Positions 1 to 7,844 of a DNA stretch of 64,000 nt are shown piece by piece (within the stretch, counting starts at the first letter, position 1; the number at the start of each line of letters is the position of its first letter). The translations under genes were made by a program, and so were the position numbers. The notes under the pieces were generated by a model that saw only the letters and a program-made list of their open reading frames with translations, was not told where the DNA came from and ran no database searches. Source of the stretch: Fictibacillus solisalsi (GTDB taxonomy: Bacteria; Bacillota; Bacilli; Bacillales; Fictibacillaceae). Location of the stretch: NCBI RefSeq assembly GCF_900103485.1, contig NZ_FNHW01000002.1:124001-188000 (forward strand). The letters are read 5' to 3'.

Positions 1-156
1 ACCTTCTCCCATGTAAATGATGCAGGGTTCTGGATTTACAAGGAATTCTTTAATCTTTCCATTGGGAAAACGATCAAAACCTGGTCCGTGATGGTTACCA
101 TTGCATCGCTTGTTGGTTTGGCAGGTGTATTGATTATTAACGCGCTGATCAGTTAA
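1..156 (+). CDS. GntP-family gluconate/H+ symporter, C-terminal end only
   Basis: The window opens inside a frame that runs 51 codons to a TAA at 154-156. The residues FSHVNDAGFWIYKEFFNLS followed by a hydrophobic last helix (VMVTIASLVGLAGVLIINAL) match the C-terminus of GntP-type permeases, where the VNDAGFW motif is typical. Such proteins import gluconate or related sugar acids across the cytoplasmic membrane. Only the last tenth of the protein is visible, so substrate cannot be judged. A strong terminator follows directly. Confidence 0.8.
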   Translation, partial: TFSHVNDAGFWIYKEFFNLSIGKTIKTWSVMVTIASLVGLAGVLIINALIS

Positions 157-195
157 AAAAACACCGGTTTCAGGAATACCCTGAACCGGTGTTTT
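157..195. terminator. Bidirectional terminator between gntP end and xylR
   Basis: ACACCGGTTTCAGG pairs with CCTGAACCGGTGT around a short loop. A-runs on the left and T-runs on the right let it work for the permease gene and for xylR, which converges on it. Confidence 0.9.
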
Positions 196-200
196 GCTGT

Positions 201-1361
201 TTAGAGGACAGTGACGCCATCGCGGATAAAGTTTTCAACAACAAAAGCGGAAACGCCAAGTGCTGCTGAATGAACCGAAAGCCGAGAGAACTGCAGCTGC
301 ACTTCTTTTTGATGAAACGGAAGGGTATGGGTTTGGATGGTTTCCAGTATCGGTTTTTCGAGCCATTGTTTGGCGACCACCAGCCGATTCCCAATAATGA
401 CCTGCTCGGGGTTAAAGGCGTTAATGATGTTGTTCACGCCGATTCCGATGGAGGCTCCAATTTTTTCAAACAACGCAATGGCTTCCGAGTCGTTCTCTTC
501 TGCCAGCGCAACCAGTGATTCGAGTGTGGCATCTTGTTGGGGTGCCATTTCGAGCAGTGCGTTTTCAGAAGCATAAACCTCCCAGCAGCCCTGGCTCCCG
601 CAGCTGCATTTTTTGCCGTTGGCCTGAATGATGACATGTCCGAGTTCTCCGGAGTATCCGTTTTTGCCTTGGTATAATTCTCCGTTCAGAATAATTCCGG
701 CACCAATTCCGATTCCGGCACTGACATAAATGATGTCCTGAAAGCTTTGGCCGGCTCCCAGCTGCTTTTCGCCATATGCGCCTGCATTGGCTTCATTTTC
801 AATAAGGACCGGCAGCTTGAACTCTTCTTCAATATGCTGTTTTAACGAAATGTTGCTCCAGTTCAGGTTTGGGGCAAAAAGAACAGTTCCTTGCTTGTCC
901 ACAATGCCTGGTACGCCGATTCCAATTCCGACTGCACCGTAGGAGCTTTCAGGCATTTCAAGGATCAAAGAGCGGATCATTTCACTGACCACGTCTGTCA
1001 CTGCTTCAAACGCCACATTCTTTATCGGCTGATTTTTTTCAATAAGGATGTTTCCTTTTAAATCCGTCAGAATGCTCAAGACGTAATTGACCCCGATATC
1101 AATACCGATTGCATATCCGGCGGTCTTGTTGAAGTGAAGGAGTACTGGCCGCCGCCCCCCGCTGGATTCCCCCGGGCCGGATTCAAAGATCAAATTCTCT
1201 TCCAGAATATCGTTCACAAGAGAGGAGACGGTCGCTTTGTTCAGCCCGGTAATTTGGGCGATGTCGGCGCGTGAAACGGGTTCTTTTTCGATGATCGTCT
1301 GCAATACGAGCGATTTATTGTTTCTTTTTACAACTTGCTGGTTCCAGGTAATGGTCTGCAT
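201..1361 (-). CDS. xylR: Xylose repressor XylR (ROK family)
   Basis: A 386-residue ROK-family repressor. Residues 14-60 form a winged helix (SRADIAQITGLNKATVSSLV). The sugar-kinase-like fold follows, with IGIDIG at 86-90, the GELGH motif near 238-242 and the ROK zinc motif CSCGSQGC at 252-259. In Bacillus, XylR binds palindromic operators at xyl promoters and is released by xylose. Two such operators are visible here, one in front of this gene and one in front of xylA, which fixes the assignment. The gene lies about 3.4 kb from xylA with unrelated genes between, unlike the compact Bacillus arrangement. Confidence 0.93.
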   Translation of the reverse strand: MQTITWNQQVVKRNNKSLVLQTIIEKEPVSRADIAQITGLNKATVSSLVNDILEENLIFESGPGESSGGRRPVLLHFNKTAGYAIGIDIGVNYVLSILTDLKGNILIEKNQPIKNVAFEAVTDVVSEMIRSLILEMPESSYGAVGIGIGVPGIVDKQGTVLFAPNLNWSNISLKQHIEEEFKLPVLIENEANAGAYGEKQLGAGQSFQDIIYVSAGIGIGAGIILNGELYQGKNGYSGELGHVIIQANGKKCSCGSQGCWEVYASENALLEMAPQQDATLESLVALAEENDSEAIALFEKIGASIGIGVNNIINAFNPEQVIIGNRLVVAKQWLEKPILETIQTHTLPFHQKEVQLQFSRLSVHSAALGVSAFVVENFIRDGVTVL

Positions 1362-1384
1362 AAAATTCTCCTAACATTTGAGCG

Positions 1385-1427
1385 TTTATATTAGTATAAA
1401 CTTAGTTTGGTCAATATACAAACTTAG
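1385..1427 (-). promoter_or_regulatory. xylR promoter with XylR operator
   Basis: CTTAGTTTG (1401-1409) and CAAACTTAG (1419-1427) form an inverted repeat with one mismatch, the same half-sites as the xylA operator. On the minus strand a -35 TTGACC (1409-1414) and a -10 TATAAA (1385-1390) are spaced by 18 bp, so the operator covers the -35. This suggests autoregulation, and perhaps control of the divergent dehydrogenase gene. Confidence 0.8.
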
Positions 1428-1553
1428 TTATTCATGCTAAGATAAGAAATAGAAAGAACAGTGAATCCATTTACTTACAATTATAAAACAATACAGAACA
1501 GCTAACCATGCTGTAAAACCAGACGATCACACTTTTAAAATGGAGGACAAAAC

Positions 1554-2543
1554 ATGAAAAAAGTCCGCTGGGGTGTATTAAGTACTGCAACCATTGGTTT
1601 GACTCAGGGCATACCGGCCATACAGCGATCGGAAAATGCAGAACTCGTTGGCTTGGCTAGCAGGGGAGACAGAGGGAAGGCAAAGGCTGAAGAACTGTCG
1701 ATTCCAAGGTACTATGATAGCTATGAAAAGCTGCTGGATGACCCGGAAATTGAATCCGTTTACATTCCGCTGCCCAATCACCTGCATCTGGAATGGGCGG
1801 TAAAAGCAGCCCGCAATGGCAAGCATGTTCTGTGTGAAAAGCCGGCATTTCTTCATGCAGAAGATACGAAGGGAATGGCGGAGGTGTGCCGCGAACAGGG
1901 TGTTTATTTTATGGAAGCCTTTATGTATCAGTTTCATCCTCAGCACGAACGTGTGAAAGAAATTATCGCCTCCGGGGAGATCGGCGAGGTGAAGCTCATG
2001 CGCTCAAGTTTTTCTTTTTATATCAGTAACCGTGAAGAAAATATCCGGTTGAGCAAGGAAAAGGGCGGTGGAAGCATTTATGATGTTGGCTGTTATTCCA
2101 TCCATGCCGCCCGGTCGATCTTACAATCCGAACCGGTCGAGATACAGGCGTTCTCGGATCTTGATCCTTCTACCGGTGTGGATCTCTCTTCTGTTGTTCA
2201 TATGAAACTGGAAAACGGCAGCCCTGTCGTGTTTGATTGCAGTTTTGATATGGCCAACCGGGAAGAGTACGAGGTGGTCGGGACAAAAGGAACGATTACA
2301 GTGAATCGGGCTTTCCGCCCCGATGTGTATGGCGGAGAGGGTCTGATCCTGATTCGGACAAAGGAGGGGCAACGGGAAGAAAGAGTGGCAGGTGACCAGT
2401 ATCGCAGCCAGATCGAACACTTTTCCGCCTGTATTCTTGATGGGAAAGAGCCGTCATATACGCTTGAAGAAACCTATAAAAATATGCTGGCCATTGATGC
2501 CTGCTACCAATCGATCCAAAAACGCCAGCTCGTAAATCTTTAA
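1554..2543 (+). CDS. Gfo/Idh/MocA-family oxidoreductase
   Basis: A 329-residue NAD(P)-dependent dehydrogenase. The N-terminal Rossmann segment (WGVLSTATIG, residues 6-15) is followed by the family hallmark CEKP at 94-97, and a C-terminal substrate domain includes GGGSIYDVGCYSIH. The family oxidises or reduces sugars and cyclitols; D-xylose 1-dehydrogenase and related pentose enzymes belong to it. AGGAGG-like AATGGAGGACAAAAC precedes the ATG. It is divergent from xylR, with the XylR operator in the shared region, so a pentose substrate is a reasonable inference but is not proven by motif. Confidence 0.85.
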   Translation: MKKVRWGVLSTATIGLTQGIPAIQRSENAELVGLASRGDRGKAKAEELSIPRYYDSYEKLLDDPEIESVYIPLPNHLHLEWAVKAARNGKHVLCEKPAFLHAEDTKGMAEVCREQGVYFMEAFMYQFHPQHERVKEIIASGEIGEVKLMRSSFSFYISNREENIRLSKEKGGGSIYDVGCYSIHAARSILQSEPVEIQAFSDLDPSTGVDLSSVVHMKLENGSPVVFDCSFDMANREEYEVVGTKGTITVNRAFRPDVYGGEGLILIRTKEGQREERVAGDQYRSQIEHFSACILDGKEPSYTLEETYKNMLAIDACYQSIQKRQLVNL

Positions 2544-2576
2544 CTACATAGTAAAAAAGAAAGCAGGGAAACAAAA

Positions 2577-2711
2577 ATGGGTAAAAATATCTTTTTTAAT
2601 GCACACCATTCACCAATGGGAGCTTTTTCAAGCTTTACCCTTGGATATCATGGCAATGGAGGAGGCATTTTCAATAAGGTAGTGAAGCAAGGGATAAACA
2701 AAATTGACTAG
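2577..2711 (+). pseudogene. Relic of a GH52 beta-xylosidase (N-terminus only)
   Basis: A 44-codon frame starts MGKNIFFNAHHSPMGAFSSF and then TLGYHGNGGG. From memory this closely matches the conserved N-terminus of GH52 beta-xylosidases (NLFFNAHHSPVGAFASFTLG). Full enzymes are about 700 residues; here similarity ends near residue 30 and a TAG stop follows at 2709-2711. The rest of the gene is gone, replaced by about 80 bp without coding signal and a terminator. It lies directly after the Gfo/Idh gene, fitting a former xylan-utilisation operon. I infer a deletion. Confidence 0.7.
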
Positions 2712-2789
2712 AGGAAACGAGAAGAACGGCTTTGAATCAAGCGGAAACTGCAACAGTATAAAAAGTAAACTGCCTAATCCTAATTGGAT

Positions 2790-2832
2790 TAAAATGGCGT
2801 GTGAACTGATATCAGTTTACACGCCATTTTTT
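2790..2832. terminator. Bidirectional terminator
   Basis: AAAATGGCGTGT-AACTGA pairs with TCAGTT-ACACGCCATTTT around a short loop, followed by Ts. It serves the plus-strand Gfo/Idh unit and the convergent TauE gene. Confidence 0.9.
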
Positions 2833-2841
2833 CTGATTTAT

Positions 2842-3588
2842 TCAGGGTTTGATCAACAATAAAATACCGAGCAACACGATAAGAGTAAATACGTAACGCT
2901 CAAATTTATGAGGAGGGATTCGCTTATGTAAATAGGTGCCAAGTAAAGTAGCAATAACTATAATAGGAAGGGAAAGCATAAAAAGGAAAAACAGATCCTT
3001 TGTCCATAATCCGCCAATTGCCTGGCCAAAAACAACCAGTACACCAGAAATAAGGAAATGAGCTTGCAAGGTTGCTTGAAACTGATCTCTTTGCCAACCC
3101 TTCATCGTTCCGTAAACCACAACGGGTACACCATTAAAGTTATAAGCACTGCCAAGTAAACCGGAAGCGAATCCGAAAGGCAGGGCCCAAACAGACCGTT
3201 GTAATACCGTTTTTCTTGCCTGATTAACTAACGTCGCTTTGACTAGTGAATAAACGCCATAAACAATAAGAAAAATTCCAAGCGAAACAGTTATGATAAC
3301 TGCCGGGGCAAAAGAGACCAAAATCAAGCCAACTGGAATTCCAAGAAAAGCCGATGTGGCGAGCAGAACAAGAGACGAGCGGTCAATGTGCCGCCATCCA
3401 GCAGCCACACTAAGACAAGCCACTGTAAGTCCTGCCAGGCCAATTAATGAAATTGAAGTATGCAAGTCAACGGGTAATAGTGCTAGTAAAGGCATACTCA
3501 CTATGGCTTCTCCAAAGCCAAAAGTTGCCCTCATCAACGCCCCAATAAAAACTACTGTGATAATCAATATAATAAGAGTAGTACTCAT
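2842..3588 (-). CDS. TauE/SafE-family membrane permease
   Basis: A protein of about 248 residues with seven to eight hydrophobic helices and the TauE/SafE signatures LMRATFGFGEAIVSMPLL near the start and GLLGSAYNFNGVPVVVYG in the middle. The family exports or imports sulfite, sulfoacetate and other organic anions. I start it at MSTTLIILIITVV (3588), because the 36 residues upstream are polar, do not look like the family, and their ATG has no well-spaced Shine-Dalgarno; the chosen ATG has GGAG at a rather long spacing of 13 nt. It is transcribed toward the terminator at 2790-2832. Substrate unknown. Confidence 0.82.
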   Translation of the reverse strand: MSTTLIILIITVVFIGALMRATFGFGEAIVSMPLLALLPVDLHTSISLIGLAGLTVACLSVAAGWRHIDRSSLVLLATSAFLGIPVGLILVSFAPAVIITVSLGIFLIVYGVYSLVKATLVNQARKTVLQRSVWALPFGFASGLLGSAYNFNGVPVVVYGTMKGWQRDQFQATLQAHFLISGVLVVFGQAIGGLWTKDLFFLFMLSLPIIVIATLLGTYLHKRIPPHKFERYVFTLIVLLGILLLIKP

Positions 3589-3736
3589 AGTTATATAACA
3601 ACTCCAGAAATTAGAATTATTGCTTAAATTAAACACCCAGCCCGAGTAATATCTAACCACTAAAATAGTGTCATATCTGCTGTTTCTCTGGTTCATTCTC
3701 CCGAATTGTCAATAAATCCAAATATTCGTAATTACT

Positions 3737-3895
3737 CTATACCTTCTTCGCACGTCGGCTCATTAAGATGGTAATCACAGTGGCTGCGATGACTCCGGTG
3801 ATCAGGCATTTATACATATCTTTAAACAACAGACCCATGACCACTCCTGTTATTACACCGGCGGTAATGATGGTAACCCGTTCCCTTTGATTCAT
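3737..3895 (-). CDS. Small two-helix membrane protein, MarR operon
   Basis: A 52-residue protein beginning MNQRERVTIITAG and ending MSRRAKKV. It has two hydrophobic stretches (about residues 8-22 and 29-45) separated by KDMYK, and a basic tail. Its ATG lies two bases after the stop of the MarR gene, whose last codons (ATGGAGGGATAA) contain the Shine-Dalgarno, so translation is probably coupled. Function unknown. The tight coupling suggests that its level is tied to the regulator. Confidence 0.6.
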   Translation of the reverse strand: MNQRERVTIITAGVITGVVMGLLFKDMYKCLITGVIAATVITILMSRRAKKV

Positions 3896-3897
3896 GT

Positions 3898-4329
3898 TTA
3901 TCCCTCCATTTTGGTTAATAAAACATTTACTTTATGAAGCGCGAACTGCAAATCCCGTTGTTCTTCCTCGTTTAATTTCGTGAGGTTTTGGCTGAAACGG
4001 TTGTAGATTTCCGCCCATTTCTTTTCTTGAACCTCTTTACCTTTTGGAGTGAGTGCAATCAACACAGCCCGTTTGTCCTTGGGATCAGGTTTTTTTACCA
4101 CATAGCCTTGAACTTCAAGAGCGCTGACGACATTGGTCAGCTGCTGCTTGGCGATATCCAGGCCGGTACTGATTTCTTTAAGGTTAAACGCCCGCTTGTT
4201 CATGAACAGATACTCAATGACATGGTTCTGCATATGGCTTAGTTCTGTAGCATTTTTATTTAATTCACTAAAGCTGCCAAACAGGTTGGGGATTAGTGCG
4301 ATATATTCTTGTGCGAGTTCTTTCTTCAT
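3898..4329 (-). CDS. MarR-family transcriptional regulator
   Basis: A 143-residue winged-helix regulator. The HTH is around residues 55-75 (LKEISTGLDIAKQQLTNVVS), followed by the wing and MarR signature VKKPDPKDKRAVLIALTPKG (81-100). Members repress genes until a small aromatic or oxidant ligand binds. A candidate self-operator lies about 80 bp upstream. The small membrane protein gene follows in the same operon, and the TauE permease further down on the same strand may be part of the regulon. Confidence 0.9.
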   Translation of the reverse strand: MKKELAQEYIALIPNLFGSFSELNKNATELSHMQNHVIEYLFMNKRAFNLKEISTGLDIAKQQLTNVVSALEVQGYVVKKPDPKDKRAVLIALTPKGKEVQEKKWAEIYNRFSQNLTKLNEEEQRDLQFALHKVNVLLTKMEG

Positions 4330-4403
4330 CAGGCTTCTCCTTTTTAAGTGCTTATTGTAAATATATTATTACTAAATTCGCTTTGATTCAATTATTTTAA
4401 TGG

Positions 4404-4431
4404 TATTTAGTAAAATTATAATTACTAAATA
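4404..4431. promoter_or_regulatory. Candidate MarR operator (inverted repeat)
   Basis: TATTTAGTAA (4404-4413) and TTACTAAATA (4422-4431) are perfect inverted repeats around 8 bp. A further TTACTAAAT half-site lies at 4369-4377, nearer the MarR start. The form and position fit a MarR-type operator. The AT-rich region also holds the MarR promoter. Confidence 0.6.
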
Positions 4432-4465
4432 TAAGAGCTGAGTTAGGTTTTGGATACTATGGTGC

Positions 4466-4595
4466 GAGAGAAACTCGCCTCGTGTTCTCATAGGCCTGGT
4501 CGTAGTGTATGGCGTGATTATTTTTCATTAATTTCAAGAAAACATCGGCTTCTATCCGTAAGGCTGAGGAAAAGGAATTTAGCCTACGTCGTTAA
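4466..4595 (+). pseudogene. Degraded C-terminus of a membrane protein
   Basis: In one frame 4466-4522 reads ERNSPRVLIGLVVVYGVII, a hydrophobic helix. After a +1/-2 shift near 4523 the next frame continues INFKKTSASIRKAEEKEF to a TAA at 4593-4595. Helix followed by a basic, lysine-rich tail is typical of a transporter C-terminus. It has no start or upstream body, so I read it as the frameshifted end of a lost transporter gene just upstream of the xyl promoter. Family not recognised; low confidence. Confidence 0.35.
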
Positions 4596-4626
4596 TCTAG
4601 TCGATTATAAACATAGTTTCATTTAT

Positions 4627-4669
4627 TTAGTTTGTTTGATAGACAAACTAAGTTGTAAGGTGCTATAAT
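4627..4669 (+). promoter_or_regulatory. xylA promoter and XylR operator
   Basis: TTAGTTTGT (4627-4635) and ACAAACTAA (4643-4651) form a perfect inverted repeat with 7 bp between, matching Bacillus xyl operators. A -35 TAGACA (4640-4645) and -10 TATAAT (4664-4669), 18 bp apart, place the operator across the -35. XylR bound here would block xylA transcription without xylose. Confidence 0.88.
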
Positions 4670-4708
4670 CGGTTTAACAAATCAGCTGCTGGCCGATACA
4701 GCCGATAA

Positions 4709-4722
4709 TGTAAGCGGCTACA
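4709..4722 (+). promoter_or_regulatory. cre site for CcpA
   Basis: TGTAAGCGGCTACA matches 13 of 14 positions of the cre consensus TGWAANCGNTNWCA. It lies about 40 bp downstream of the xylA -10, a position where CcpA-HPr(Ser-P) blocks elongation, so glucose repression of the xyl genes is likely. Confidence 0.8.
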
Positions 4723-4762
4723 TTTTTGGTTCTGAACAGCAATCAAGGGGGAAGTACATACC

Positions 4763-6094
4763 ATGGCATATTTTGAAGGCGTGAAACAAGTTCAATTTGA
4801 AGGAGCGGATTCCAACAATCCTCTCGCGTTTCGTTATTACAATCCCGCTGAAGTGATCAATGGAAAAACAGCGGAAGAATGGCTCCGTTTTTCAGTCGCT
4901 TACTGGCATACTTTTACAGCAGATGGAACTGACCCGTTCGGAGTAGGAACTGCCATTCGTCCATGGGATCAATTTAAAGGGATGGACCTTGCCAAAGCAC
5001 GTGTGGACGCTGCCTTTGAACTGTTTGAAAAGCTCGATGTTCCGTTTTTCTGCTTCCACGATGTGGACATTGCACCAGAAGGAAGCAATTTAAAAGAAAC
5101 CAATGAAAATCAGGACGTTATCGTAAATATGATTCAGGAGTACATGAAAACAAGCAAAGTAAAATTGCTTTGGAACACAGCGAACATGTTTACCCATCCA
5201 CGTTATGTGCATGGAGCTGCCACCACTAATAATGCCGATGTGTTCGCCTATTCTGCGGCGAAAGTGAAAAAAGCGCTGGAAGTGGCCAAGCGGCTTGGCG
5301 CTGAAAACTATGTGTTCTGGGGAGGACGCGAAGGATATGAAACCCTCTTAAACACAGATATGAAGCTGGAGCAGGATAACCTCGCTCGTTTCTTCCATAT
5401 GGCTAAGGATTACGCAAAAGAAATCGGATTTAGCGGGCAATTCCTTATTGAGCCGAAGCCGAAGGAGCCAACGAAGCATCAATATGACTTTGACGTGGCA
5501 ACGGGTCTTGCGTTCCTGCAAAAGTACGACCTAGAGGATACGTTCAAATTCAACGTGGAAGCCAACCATGCGACGCTTGCGGGCCATACATTTGAACATG
5601 AACTGAGAGTGGCTCGAATTAACGGCATGCTTGGATCTGTCGATGCGAACCAGGGAGATACGCTTCTTGGCTGGGATACTGACGAATTCCCGACAGATCT
5701 GTATTCTGCTACACTGGCCATGTATGAAATTCTTAAAAATGATGGCCTGGGCAGCGGCGGCTTGAACTTTGATGCGAAGGTTCGAAGAGGATCATTCGAA
5801 CCGGAGGATCTGTTCCATGCCCACATTGCTGGTATGGATTGCTTTGCCATCGGTTTGAAGGTAGCGAGCAAACTGATTGAAGATCGTGTTTTGGATGCCT
5901 TCATTGAAGACCGCTACAGCAGCTATACAAGAGGAATCGGCCTTGACATTGTTGAAGGGAAAACAGACTTCCATGCTCTGGAAGCTTATGCGTATCAATT
6001 GGGTGATATCAAGAACCAATCTGGCCGCCAGGAGCGCCTGAAAGCAGCGGTAAACCGCTATATCATTGAAACATTGTCCAGTGTGACTGTGTAA
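4763..6094 (+). CDS. xylA: Xylose isomerase
   Basis: A 443-residue cytosolic enzyme converting D-xylose to D-xylulose. Class II xylose isomerase motifs are intact: FCFHDVD with the catalytic His99 and Asp, WGGREGYE at 186-193, and the metal-binding [16 protein letters not shown] at 229-244. Length is typical of Bacillus XylA. The start is supported by AAGGGGG 9-10 bases upstream. It is the first gene of the XylR/CcpA-controlled unit, and a hairpin separates it from xylB. Confidence 0.97.
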   Translation: MAYFEGVKQVQFEGADSNNPLAFRYYNPAEVINGKTAEEWLRFSVAYWHTFTADGTDPFGVGTAIRPWDQFKGMDLAKARVDAAFELFEKLDVPFFCFHDVDIAPEGSNLKETNENQDVIVNMIQEYMKTSKVKLLWNTANMFTHPRYVHGAATTNNADVFAYSAAKVKKALEVAKRLGAENYVFWGGREGYETLLNTDMKLEQDNLARFFHMAKDYAKEIGFSGQFLIEPKPKEPTKHQYDFDVATGLAFLQKYDLEDTFKFNVEANHATLAGHTFEHELRVARINGMLGSVDANQGDTLLGWDTDEFPTDLYSATLAMYEILKNDGLGSGGLNFDAKVRRGSFEPEDLFHAHIAGMDCFAIGLKVASKLIEDRVLDAFIEDRYSSYTRGIGLDIVEGKTDFHALEAYAYQLGDIKNQSGRQERLKAAVNRYIIETLSSVTV

Positions 6095-6121
6095 GAAAAG
6101 AATACCAATCATTAACCATCC

Positions 6122-6161
6122 AAAAGTGCTGGACATCAAAAATTGCCCAGCACTTTTTTAT
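6122..6161 (+). terminator. Hairpin terminator between xylA and xylB
   Basis: AAAGTGCTGG (6123-6132) pairs with CCAGCACTTT (6147-6156), followed by TTTTTA. It is a complete intrinsic terminator inside an otherwise co-directional operon with no obvious xylB promoter after it, so it probably acts as partial attenuation giving more XylA than XylB. Confidence 0.75.
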
Positions 6162-6185
6162 CACTAGAAAAAGGAATGATCAAAC

Positions 6186-7685
6186 ATGAAGTATGTCATC
6201 GGTGTAGATTTAGGTACAAGCGCGGTAAAAATTTTGCTCGTGAACCAGAAGGGGGAGGTATGCCAGGAGGTTTCCAAATCCTATCCTCTGATTCAGGAGA
6301 AGTTTGGATACAGTGAACAGGAACCAGAGCAGTGGGTAAAGCAAACGACCGAAGGCCTGAAGGAACTGGTTGCCGAATTTAAAGGAAATCCTGAAGATAT
6401 TGAAGGAATCAGTTTCTCGGGTCAGATGCACGGGCTCGTTTTACTCGGTGAAACCAATCAGGTGCTTCGGAACGCGATTCTTTGGAACGACACACGCACC
6501 ACTCCGCAATGCCGGGAAATCGTTGAAACGATTGGCGAACAGCAGTTGCTTATGATAACGAAAAACCCGGCGCTGGAGGGCTTTACCTTGCCAAAAATTC
6601 TGTGGGTGAAGGAGAACGAGCCAGAAATTTTTGAAAAAGCAGCTGTTTTTCTTCTGCCAAAGGATTATTTGAGATACCGGATGACCGGCAGTTTGAACAG
6701 TGAGTATTCCGATGCGGCGGGCACTCTGCTCCTCGATGTCAGCGGGAAAAAGTGGAGCGAGGAAATGTGCAGAACATTTGGCATTGATGCGAGTCTTTGC
6801 CCTCCGCTTGTGGCATCACATGATTGCGTTGGAAAAATCACCCAAGAATTCGCTCATGAGACAGGCCTTGCTCCTTCGACAGGCGTTCACGCCGGCGGTG
6901 CTGACAATGCATGCGGTGCAATAGGCGCTGGAATCCTGTCTGAAGGCAAAACGCTGTGCAGCATCGGCACATCCGGTGTGGTGCTGTCGTATGAAGAAAG
7001 AAATGATCAGGACTTTGACGGCAAGGTCCACTATTTTAATCATGGCGAGGAAAATGCCTTCTATACGATGGGAGTAACATTGGCAGCAGGTTACAGCCTG
7101 AGCTGGTTTAGAGAATGCTTTGCTGCGGATGAACCGTTTGAATCGTTTCTACAGGACATAGAAACGGTGCCAGCAGGATCCAACGGTCTGCTGTTCACAC
7201 CTTATTTGGTTGGTGAGCGTACCCCGCACGCCGATTCTAGCATCCGTTCAAGCTTTATTGGCGTGGACGCCTCTCATGAGCGAAAGCATTTTATCCGGGC
7301 AGTGCTTGAAGGAATTACCTTCTCGTTAAATGAATCGATCGAGATTTTCAGGGACCATGGAAAAACGATTGATACGATCATTTCCATTGGCGGTGGAGCC
7401 AAGAATAAGACCTGGCTGCAGATGCAGGCGGATATTTTCAATGCCACGATCGTCAAGCTTTCCAGTGAACAAGGACCGGGGATGGGTGCGGCCATGCTCG
7501 CAGCGTATGGCACGGGCTGGTTCTCCTCTTTAAAGGAATGTGCAGAATCCTTTATCGAGTCAGCCAAAACCTATCAGCCAAACAGCGAAAATGTGGAACG
7601 CTATAAAAAAATATTCGGAATCTATCAGCAAGTGTATTCGCAAACGAAAGAAATGAACCAACAGCTGATGGAATTAAGAAACTAG
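6186..7685 (+). CDS. xylB: Xylulokinase
   Basis: A 499-residue FGGY-family kinase that phosphorylates D-xylulose to xylulose 5-phosphate for the pentose phosphate pathway. Visible motifs are the N-terminal phosphate loop GVDLGTSAVKILLVN (residues 5-19), the substrate segment MHGLV with WNDTRT, GADNACGAIG, GTSGVV, and the C-terminal IGGGAKNKTWLQMQADIF. AAAAAGGAATGATC gives the ribosome site. It follows xylA on the same strand. Confidence 0.96.
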   Translation: MKYVIGVDLGTSAVKILLVNQKGEVCQEVSKSYPLIQEKFGYSEQEPEQWVKQTTEGLKELVAEFKGNPEDIEGISFSGQMHGLVLLGETNQVLRNAILWNDTRTTPQCREIVETIGEQQLLMITKNPALEGFTLPKILWVKENEPEIFEKAAVFLLPKDYLRYRMTGSLNSEYSDAAGTLLLDVSGKKWSEEMCRTFGIDASLCPPLVASHDCVGKITQEFAHETGLAPSTGVHAGGADNACGAIGAGILSEGKTLCSIGTSGVVLSYEERNDQDFDGKVHYFNHGEENAFYTMGVTLAAGYSLSWFRECFAADEPFESFLQDIETVPAGSNGLLFTPYLVGERTPHADSSIRSSFIGVDASHERKHFIRAVLEGITFSLNESIEIFRDHGKTIDTIISIGGGAKNKTWLQMQADIFNATIVKLSSEQGPGMGAAMLAAYGTGWFSSLKECAESFIESAKTYQPNSENVERYKKIFGIYQQVYSQTKEMNQQLMELRN

Positions 7686-7844
7686 TCTAACTTGCGAGAT
7701 TGCCAGGTAAAACGGGTGGTAGATGGATCACTGTATCAGACGACCCATTCTGGAATCACGGCGCATTCAAATATCGGAAATGATTACAATTGGAAATCAA
7801 GGATGAACAAAACAGAAAAATCTATTAAGAACGGAGGACCTAGT

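Noticed and set aside
3589-3696. Longer N-terminus for the TauE-family protein
   Set aside because: The extra 36 residues are polar and unlike the family, and GGGAG lies only two bases from that ATG.
4450-4668. 72-codon plus-strand frame before xylA
   Set aside because: It covers the xyl operator and promoter and its residues look random; the better reading is a frameshifted transporter tail in two other frames.
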